Assembly: GCA_913031515.1 (NCBI GenBank)
Contig: CAJWET010000082.1
Location: 1-7,166 of the forward strand
Direction: 5' to 3'
Origin: an uncultured Acidimicrobiaceae bacterium
Lineage (GTDB): Bacteria > Actinomycetota > Acidimicrobiia > Acidimicrobiales > UBA8592
DNA length: 7,166 nucleotides
Below the pieces are notes generated by a model. That model worked only from the letters and a program-made list of their open reading frames with translations, was not told where the DNA came from and ran no database searches. The translations under genes were made by a program, and so were the position numbers. Numbering within the stretch: the first letter of the stretch is position 1; each line of letters starts with the position of its first letter. Positions 1 through 4,451 of the stretch are shown here, one piece after another.

Positions 1-1471
1 CCATGGCGATTCCAGCTACGGGCTGCTTGATCGGCACACCCGCATCCATCATCGCCAATGTTCCACCGCACACACTCGCCATCGAGGAGGAGCCATTGCT
101 CTCCAGAATGTCACTGATGATGCGAATGGTGTAGGGGAATTCCTCGGGATCTGGGAGTACGCCCAGGAGGGAGCGTTCTGCCAGAGCACCGTGGCCAATT
201 TCTCGTCGTTTCGGCCCACGCATGAATCCTGCTTCTCCTGTGGAGAAAGGTGGGAAGTTGTAATGATGCATATACCGTTTACGCGTTACAGGATCTATGC
301 CATCTATCATCTGGTCCATCCGTTTCGTTCCCAAGGTCGTGATATTGAGAACTTGAGTCTCACCACGCTGGAATAGCCCTGAGCCATGAGCAGTAGGAAT
401 CATTCCAACAGCGCTTGAGAGAGGACGAAGATCTGTCGCGGTTCTTCCATCAATCCTTAGGCCCTCTTCTACGATTCTTTTCCTTACTATACGCTTTGTC
501 AGTGACCTAATCGCTGCCTTAATTTGCTTTCCAGCATCTTCCTCTTCAGCAAATCGTTCGGAAAGCTCCGATTGAATCGTCGAAGCTGCGAGAGCTTCAG
601 CTTCACCCCTTGCCGACTTATCAGCGATCTTCTGGCTTTCGGCGATCTGACTTGCACCTACCTCTTCAACAGCAGCGAAAATTTCTTCGCTATAGTCAAC
701 GGCGATTTCTATTTCCATAGATTCTTTTGTTCCTACAGCCTCGATTAACTCAGATTGAAGGGAAATCACATCTTTTATTGGGCCTTTAGCGAACTCAAGC
801 CCTGCTGCAAGAACTTCTTCATCAACTTTGGGGGCACCTTCTTCGTAGTATTTCCACGACTCTGGTGTTCCTCCAGCTTCAACCATCATGACCGCTACGT
901 CACCATCGTCAAGTAGCCGCCCGGCAACAACCATTTCAAATGTCGAGGCATCTCCCTCTTCATACGTTGGGAGCGAAATCCATTCTCCACTCTGGTCATA
1001 AGCGATACGAGCACATCCAAGTGGACCTTGGAAAGGTATATCAGAAATACACAACGCTGCAGACGCCGCATTTATTGCTGGAACATCATAAGGGTTTTCT
1101 TGATCTGCCCCAAGAACTGTTGCGACTACATGTACATCGTTCCTAAATCCTTCGGGGAACAAAGGTCGTAGGGGCCTATCAGTTAATCGGCATGCCAAAA
1201 TTGCTGTTTCACTTGCTCGACCCTCTCTACGGAAAAATGAACCGGGTATTTTCCCTGCAGCATAACTTCTCTCTTCGAAGTCGACCGTGAGGGGGAAAAA
1301 ATCAGTTCCAGGGCGAACATTCTTATTTGATGTTGCAGTAACAAGAACTTTGGTATTTCCTATTGAGACTACAACCGACCCATTTGCGAGACTAGCAAAA
1401 ACGCCGGTCTCCAATGTTAATACTTTCTCTTCGGCGCCTATCGCGCCAGATACTGAAATGGCTTCAGCCAT
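1..1471 (-). CDS. pnp: Polyribonucleotide nucleotidyltransferase (PNPase), 3' end cut by window edge
   Basis: PNPase is a phosphorolytic 3'-5' exoribonuclease, a cytoplasmic trimer that degrades mRNA and releases nucleoside diphosphates. The window holds the first 490 residues of a protein that usually has about 700-750, and the open frame runs off the left edge. The first RNase PH core spans about residues 15-150 and contains DFFPLTVDFEER, IPGSFFRREGR and LTDRPLRPLFPEGF. An alpha-helical linker domain follows (about 240-325). The second RNase PH core starts near 338 (LRIDGRTATDLRP) and includes HYNFPPFSTGE, KRREIGHG (421-428) and the SNGSSSMASVCG phosphate-site region (about 459-469). The metal-binding Asp residues of the second core and the KH and S1 RNA-binding domains would lie beyond the edge and cannot be judged. 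The ATG at 1471 has a strong Shine-Dalgarno. The MVVAG...DVAVMMVEA stretch resembles actinobacterial PNPases (family recall). It follows rpsO, a classic arrangement. Confidence 0.97.
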   Translation of the reverse strand, partial: MAEAISVSGAIGAEEKVLTLETGVFASLANGSVVVSIGNTKVLVTATSNKNVRPGTDFFPLTVDFEERSYAAGKIPGSFFRREGRASETAILACRLTDRPLRPLFPEGFRNDVHVVATVLGADQENPYDVPAINAASAALCISDIPFQGPLGCARIAYDQSGEWISLPTYEEGDASTFEMVVAGRLLDDGDVAVMMVEAGGTPESWKYYEEGAPKVDEEVLAAGLEFAKGPIKDVISLQSELIEAVGTKESMEIEIAVDYSEEIFAAVEEVGASQIAESQKIADKSARGEAEALAASTIQSELSERFAEEEDAGKQIKAAIRSLTKRIVRKRIVEEGLRIDGRTATDLRPLSSAVGMIPTAHGSGLFQRGETQVLNITTLGTKRMDQMIDGIDPVTRKRYMHHYNFPPFSTGEAGFMRGPKRREIGHGALAERSLLGVLPDPEEFPYTIRIISDILESNGSSSMASVCGGTLAMMDAGVPIKQPVAGIAM

Positions 1472-1476
1472 TTGAA

Positions 1477-1482
1477 CTCCTT
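1477..1482 (-). promoter_or_regulatory. Ribosome binding site of pnp
   Basis: On the coding strand the sequence AAGGAG lies 5 nt before the ATG at 1471. It is the best Shine-Dalgarno match in the window and fixes the pnp start. It lies just downstream of the folded leader, so the structure there could influence its access. Confidence 0.8.
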
Positions 1483-1505
1483 TTCAGGCATGTGCCTTTA
1501 TCTTT

Positions 1506-1527
1506 GGCTCCGGGCATTCCGGTAGCC
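1506..1527 (-). promoter_or_regulatory. Bulged hairpin in pnp leader, upstream of the RBS
   Basis: In the transcript, GGCT pairs with AGCC and CCGG pairs with CCGG around the loop AATGC. One A is bulged at 1523. This gives 8 base pairs ending about 23 nt before the Shine-Dalgarno. Its 5' arm shares bases with a second possible hairpin, GTAGC/GCTAC with a 5-nt loop (1522-1536), so the two cannot form fully together. The pairing is seen directly; any regulatory role is inference. Confidence 0.5.
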
Positions 1528-1540
1528 ACCAGCTACAGAG

Positions 1541-1598
1541 TTCAACTTCCCAGTTGAAGCGGTCCAAATTGAAGTGGCACTCAGGCCACTTCAACTGG
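1541..1598 (-). promoter_or_regulatory. pnp leader: two adjacent hairpins with an alternative long-range pairing
   Basis: Hairpin 1 is a perfect 10-bp stem, TTGAAGTGGC / GCCACTTCAA, with a 6-nt loop (arms 1585-1594 and 1569-1578). Hairpin 2 is a perfect 7-bp stem, TTCAACT / AGTTGAA, closed by a GGGA loop of the GNRA class (arms 1552-1558 and 1541-1547). The transcript segment CCAGTTGAAG (1598-1589) is also perfectly complementary to CTTCAACTGG (1559-1550). With three more pairs, one of them a wobble, this forms a 13-bp stem that would break both local hairpins. Transcribed spacer before pnp is known in E. coli to carry an RNase III-processed stem-loop used for PNPase autoregulation. Whether this element is an analogue is inference. 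It does not look like an intrinsic terminator, because no U tract follows either stem. Confidence 0.6.
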
Positions 1599-1638
1599 CA
1601 GCTGACTTGTCGCAGCGGGATTGTTTTATTAATTATTC

Positions 1639-1667
1639 TTTATAGTAGTTTATTTTTACTTATCTAA
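1639..1667 (-). promoter_or_regulatory. Possible promoter for pnp
   Basis: The stretch 1621-1680 is only about 20 percent G+C, far below its surroundings. On the coding strand it contains TATAAA (1644-1639), a 5/6 match to the -10 consensus, 17 nt downstream of TTAGAT (1667-1662), a poor -35 match. Transcription from here would carry the folded leader. The poor -35 makes this tentative, and AT-rich spacer alone gives chance matches. Confidence 0.25.
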
Positions 1668-1714
1668 GGGTATCCAAGTTATTTGATAGATCGGTGCCAA
1701 CCACTGACTTTGGT

Positions 1715-1984
1715 TTATCGTCGAAGGCCAAGCGCAGAAATTATCTTTCGGTACCGTTCAACATCATTTTTACTAACGTAATCCAGCATCCGACGACGAC
1801 GACCAACCAACATGAGCAAACCTCTCCGGCTATGGTGGTCCTTTTTGTGGATCTTCAAATGCTCGGTTAGGTGCTCAATCCGATCAGTCAATAAAGCAAT
1901 CTGGACTTCTGGTGATCCAGTATCTGACTCATGGAGTCGATGATTCCCAATTGTTTCATTTTTTGGTGGGAGATTAGCTGCCAT
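1715..1984 (-). CDS. rpsO: 30S ribosomal protein S15
   Basis: S15 is a primary 16S rRNA-binding protein that sits at the three-way junction of the central domain, helps form the platform of the 30S subunit, and contributes to a bridge with the 50S. The 89-residue product has the normal family length and is nearly all helix. It contains the conserved segments HESDTGSPEVQIALLTDRI (about 18-36), HLKIHKKDHHSRRGLL (about 42-57) and the basic RRRRMLDYV stretch (about 62-70). The ATG at 1984 is the family start. No well-placed Shine-Dalgarno is seen: the closest purine run, GAAGGG, ends about 13 nt before the ATG, which is long. The gene lies between ribF and pnp with non-coding leaders on both sides. 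S15 represses its own translation through a structured leader in several bacteria, so the 163-nt region in front is a natural place for such control. Confidence 0.98.
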   Translation of the reverse strand: MAANLPPKNETIGNHRLHESDTGSPEVQIALLTDRIEHLTEHLKIHKKDHHSRRGLLMLVGRRRRMLDYVSKNDVERYRKIISALGLRR

Positions 1985-2147
1985 CTTATTTATGTTTTCC
2001 CTTCGGGTTCTTTACCCAGCCCATTCGCCGATTCCCGAACGAAAGAGCCTTTGTTCTCAAAAAATTATTATTTTTTTGTGAACGATGGAAGGCTACCAGC
2101 GAAGTACCCAAACTACACCTGCGTATTATTTTTTCGTGAAATCAATT
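1985..2147 (-). promoter_or_regulatory. rpsO leader, candidate S15 autoregulatory region
   Basis: This 163-nt gap between ribF and rpsO holds no supported gene. Near the rpsO start, TTCGGG (2039-2034) can pair with CCCGAA (2007-2002) around a 26-nt loop. Alternatively GGGT (2017-2014) can pair with ACCC (2008-2005) around AAAGA. Both pairings use the same CCC next to the purine run GAAGGG that is the only nearby Shine-Dalgarno-like sequence. Known S15 leaders differ widely between phyla, including pseudoknots and three-way junctions, so the absence of a recognised consensus does not argue against the role. The function is inference. Confidence 0.4.
2053..2083 (-). repeat. AT-rich inverted repeat in rpsO leader
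   Basis: The coding-strand arm GTTCACAAAAAA faces TTTTTTGAGAAC across the 7-nt spacer ATAATAA. That is 12-nt arms with one A-A mismatch. The arms are mostly A-T, with the U run inside the stem rather than after it, so this is not a standard intrinsic terminator on either strand. It could be an RNA processing site, a protein-binding site or an AT-rich promoter area. Confidence 0.5.
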
Positions 2148-3095
2148 TCATTCAAGTAAAGACTGTGCTGCTTCAATATCGGATTCTAATTGTTTCTTTA
2201 ATGACTCGATACCTTCGAACTGGCGTTCTGGTCGCAGGAAATGGGCAAACTCTACACGACCAAATTCCCCATATATGTCTTCATTGAATCCTATAAGGTG
2301 CGCTTCAAGGACAGATTCTTTTTCGTTAGTTTGAAATGTTGGACGCCGGCCGATATTTACAGCTGCCTTGTGCCTTGAACCATTTCCACGTTCATACCAA
2401 CATGCATAAACACCGTCACCTGGTAAAAGCATTTCTTTCCCTATGGCAATATTTGCTGTAGGGAACCCTATTTGTCGACCACGCTCGTCTCCTTTGACGA
2501 CAGTTCCTTCAATTTCGAAGTACCGTCCTAGCATTTGTGTCGCTGAACGAACGTCTCCTTGAGTTAAGAAAGTCCGAATAGCCGTGGAGGAAATAGCAAC
2601 ACCTGATGAAGTCAAGTCCTGAACAAGTTCTAATCCTATGGCTTCTATCCCTACCTTTGCTCCTTCTTCTTGCAAAAAGGTTAAGTTCCCTTTTCGGTTG
2701 TGCCCAAATTGGAAATCTTCACCAACTATTATCGTTTTTGCTTTAACTCCTTCGACGAAGACAGACCTGAAGAATTCATCTGCTGAAGTCATTGACCGTT
2801 CTTTGTCGAACTTAACCACGTAGACATAGTCAATCCCCTGTGATTCAAACAGCTCTATTTTTCTTTCGATTGAAGTTAGCAATTTGGGTGCATTTTCTGG
2901 GCTAGTCACTCTAGTCGGGTGCTGATCAAAAGTAATTACTACTGTGGCTAGGCCTGCATGGTCAGCTTTCTCTCGAAGTTCAGAAAGGAGTTGGCAATGG
3001 CCAAGGTGAACGCCATCGTAAACTCCTATCGTTGCAGCGGTCCCTAAAATACTCTCGGGAATGCATGACCCATCATTTATCAGATCTATCGCCAT
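2148..3095 (-). CDS. ribF: Bifunctional riboflavin kinase / FMN adenylyltransferase (FAD synthetase)
   Basis: RibF phosphorylates riboflavin to FMN and then adenylylates FMN to FAD, using ATP in the cytoplasm. The 315-residue length is normal for the bacterial bifunctional enzyme. The N-terminal nucleotidyltransferase domain has the nucleotide-binding motif GVYDGVHLGH (24-33; many members have F where this one has Y), FDQHP (56-60), VGEDFQFGHNRKG (124-136) and ISSTAIR (168-174). The C-terminal flavokinase domain has GRQIGFPTAN (206-215), NIGRRPTF (247-254) and VLEAHL (262-267), where E264 matches the usual catalytic-base Glu. The ATG at 3095 gives an N-terminus of family length, but no well-spaced Shine-Dalgarno is visible. 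A GAGGGG run lies about 16 nt upstream, too far to be convincing. A 57-nt gap separates it from truB. A housekeeping flavin gene between truB and rpsO is a very common arrangement. Confidence 0.96.
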   Translation of the reverse strand: MAIDLINDGSCIPESILGTAATIGVYDGVHLGHCQLLSELREKADHAGLATVVITFDQHPTRVTSPENAPKLLTSIERKIELFESQGIDYVYVVKFDKERSMTSADEFFRSVFVEGVKAKTIIVGEDFQFGHNRKGNLTFLQEEGAKVGIEAIGLELVQDLTSSGVAISSTAIRTFLTQGDVRSATQMLGRYFEIEGTVVKGDERGRQIGFPTANIAIGKEMLLPGDGVYACWYERGNGSRHKAAVNIGRRPTFQTNEKESVLEAHLIGFNEDIYGEFGRVEFAHFLRPERQFEGIESLKKQLESDIEAAQSLLE

Positions 3096-3152
3096 CTTGA
3101 AACAGTACCGACCCCTCGTGTGCCTTCCTATATATAAGTAAATTATTTCTAG

Positions 3153-4037
3153 CTAGGTATCCATAGGGATAACAACATCAGGTTTTATTGTGCCACCCTT
3201 ATGTTGCTTGTACACAGCTAGCAATCGCCCTTGCCCATCAGATAATACCCAAGGTCCAGGTAAGCCCTTTAAATCAAAATGGTTCTTTGCAAATACCTTT
3301 CCAACTTGTATTGATGATACATCGCCTTGGCTCACTACGATTTGGGGGTAATCCCGAAGCCCATCGGTCATTCCGATGACCTTTATCTCTTCAATGGGGT
3401 TTGCATCAAATTCGGTCAACGACCCTACGGAATTCCTCCTTAAGTTTCCTACATGTGCGATAGTTCCTGCACCTTGGGCAATATCGGAAACAAGTGAACG
3501 AATATAAGTACCGGAGCCGCATGTTACTTCAATTTTATATACGTCTTTCTCAAGAGTCGCTTCAATCGTAAGGTCGAATATTCTTACTTGCCGTGGCTGA
3601 CGTTCAATTTCTTTACCCTCTCTCGCTATTTCATATAACCGCTTACCTTCAACTTTTACTGCAGAGACCATTGGAGGAATTTGAAGTATTTCTCCCAGAT
3701 AGTTCGAACCAACTTTCTGGAGGTCTTCAAGGCAAATCCCGCTTGGATCTTGGACATCCGTGACCTGACCTTCTGCATCTAACGTGGTGGTTTCTCTCCC
3801 TAGAACCATTGTTGCTGTATAGCGCTTAGGTAGATCAGTAATAAACCTGAGTAACCTCGTTGCCCTACCCACCCCAAGAATCAAAAGTCCGGTTGCAGGT
3901 GGGTCTAGTGTCCCCGAATGACCCACTTTACGCGTGTCCAGCTTCTTTCTAGTTCGAGCAACCACATCGTGGCTCGTCCAACCCGGCTCTTTATCGACAA
4001 CAACAAAACCGTTTCTTAACGGACTTGCGTCATTCAC
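3153..4037 (-). CDS. truB: tRNA pseudouridine(55) synthase
   Basis: TruB isomerises U55 in the T loop of most tRNAs to pseudouridine and also helps tRNA folding. I choose the GTG at 4037 (294 residues) because GGAG lies 7 nt before it. A TTG at 4052 would give 299 residues but lacks a comparable site. The catalytic-loop motif GHSGTLDPPATG holds the expected catalytic Asp at residue 45. Common family members read GHTGTLDPLATG, so S and P are mild variants. KRYTATMVLG, IPPMVSAVKVEGKRLYEIAREG and GSGTYIRSLVSDIA are the other core blocks. The C-terminus (about 240-294, QVGKVFAKNHF to the end) looks like the short second C-terminal domain seen in actinobacterial TruB rather than a full PUA domain (family recall). 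The start overlaps the rbfA stop by 8 nt (GTGAATGA), which suggests translational coupling. Confidence 0.95.
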   Translation of the reverse strand: MNDASPLRNGFVVVDKEPGWTSHDVVARTRKKLDTRKVGHSGTLDPPATGLLILGVGRATRLLRFITDLPKRYTATMVLGRETTTLDAEGQVTDVQDPSGICLEDLQKVGSNYLGEILQIPPMVSAVKVEGKRLYEIAREGKEIERQPRQVRIFDLTIEATLEKDVYKIEVTCGSGTYIRSLVSDIAQGAGTIAHVGNLRRNSVGSLTEFDANPIEEIKVIGMTDGLRDYPQIVVSQGDVSSIQVGKVFAKNHFDLKGLPGPWVLSDGQGRLLAVYKQHKGGTIKPDVVIPMDT

Positions 4038-4407
4038 CTTCTGGCTCCGCAATATCTAGTTCCGCGAGGATTTGGTCTATACGGTTTCCACTTTCAATAG
4101 AGGGGTCAATCTGAAAAACGAGGTCCGGTACTCGTCGGATGCGCGCTGATTGTCCTATAGCTCTCCTGAATCGACCTCGATACTCCGTAATCGCCTTGAT
4201 CAATTCTTCTTCATCATCCTCCAGTAATGACAAGAACACGCGAGCTTTGGTCAATTCATTATCTACTTCCACGGAAACTACACTTACCCAGCCGAGTCGA
4301 TCATCTTCAATCCGTTCGAGTTCCTCCGCAATTATTTCTCGAAGAAGTTCATTTAATCTCGCGCTCCGTTGATATTCGCGAGTTCTATTTGAGCGTCGCC
4401 TAGCCAT
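4030..4407 (-). CDS. rbfA: 30S ribosome-binding factor A
   Basis: RbfA is a small KH-like protein that binds the immature 30S subunit near the 5' helix of 16S rRNA, helps late maturation and is linked to cold adaptation. The product has 125 residues, normal for the family. Visible blocks are RLNELLREIIAEELERIEDDRLG (about 17-39), VSVVSVEVDNELTKARVFLSLL (41-62), RRAIGQSARIRRVPDLVFQID (81-101) and RIDQILAEL (109-117). The beginning is basic (MARRRSNRTR) and the end is acidic (EPEGE). The ATG at 4407 follows AAGG with 9-nt spacing. The gene lies 44 nt after infB, and that gap carries a perfect palindrome whose edge touches the Shine-Dalgarno. It overlaps truB by 8 nt. The infB-rbfA-truB order is among the most widespread in bacteria. 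Confidence 0.96.
   Translation of the reverse strand: MARRRSNRTREYQRSARLNELLREIIAEELERIEDDRLGWVSVVSVEVDNELTKARVFLSLLEDDEEELIKAITEYRGRFRRAIGQSARIRRVPDLVFQIDPSIESGNRIDQILAELDIAEPEGE
4045..4048 (-). promoter_or_regulatory. Ribosome binding site that sets the truB start
   Basis: GGAG on the coding strand lies 7 nt before the GTG at 4037, inside the last codons of rbfA. It favours the GTG over the TTG located 15 nt further upstream, which would itself start before this site. Confidence 0.65.
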
Positions 4408-4416
4408 ATCAACAGG

Positions 4417-4420
4417 CCTT
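4417..4420 (-). promoter_or_regulatory. Ribosome binding site of rbfA
   Basis: AAGG on the coding strand lies 9 nt before the ATG at 4407. Three of its four bases (4418-4420) are the last bases of the adjacent palindrome arm, so the site could be partly hidden if that hairpin forms. Confidence 0.5.
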
Positions 4421-4433
4421 GTTCGCGAACAAG
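4418..4433 (-). repeat. Perfect 16-bp palindrome in the infB-rbfA gap
   Basis: CTTGTTCGCGAACAAG reads the same on both strands with no mismatch. In RNA it can form a 6-bp stem closed by CGCG. It lies in the 44-nt gap and its 3' transcript arm runs into the rbfA Shine-Dalgarno. As DNA it could bind a dimeric protein; as RNA it could tune rbfA translation or mark a processing site. No U tract follows, so it is not an intrinsic terminator. Confidence 0.7.
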
Positions 4434-4451
4434 CTTTCGGGCAGTTCTATT

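Noticed and set aside
1541..1594. Intrinsic terminator between rpsO and pnp
   Set aside because: The stems are good but neither is followed by a U run in the transcript direction, and in the opposite direction they would only serve a convergent gene that does not exist here.
1931..2287. 118-codon plus-strand frame across the ribF-rpsO gap
   Set aside because: Both ends are antisense to conserved genes (rpsO and ribF), and the middle is AT-rich spacer. No family resemblance was seen and no Shine-Dalgarno was looked for that would rescue it.
3128..3140. TATATATA as a -10 element for ribF
   Set aside because: No acceptable -35 sequence lies 16-18 nt upstream on the coding strand, and AT-rich gap sequence gives such matches easily.
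4418..4433. LexA (SOS) box at the infB-rbfA palindrome
   Set aside because: Gram-positive and actinobacterial LexA boxes have GAAC ... GTTC in that order with a 4-nt spacer. Here the halves are in the opposite order (GTTC-GC-GAAC), so the match fails.
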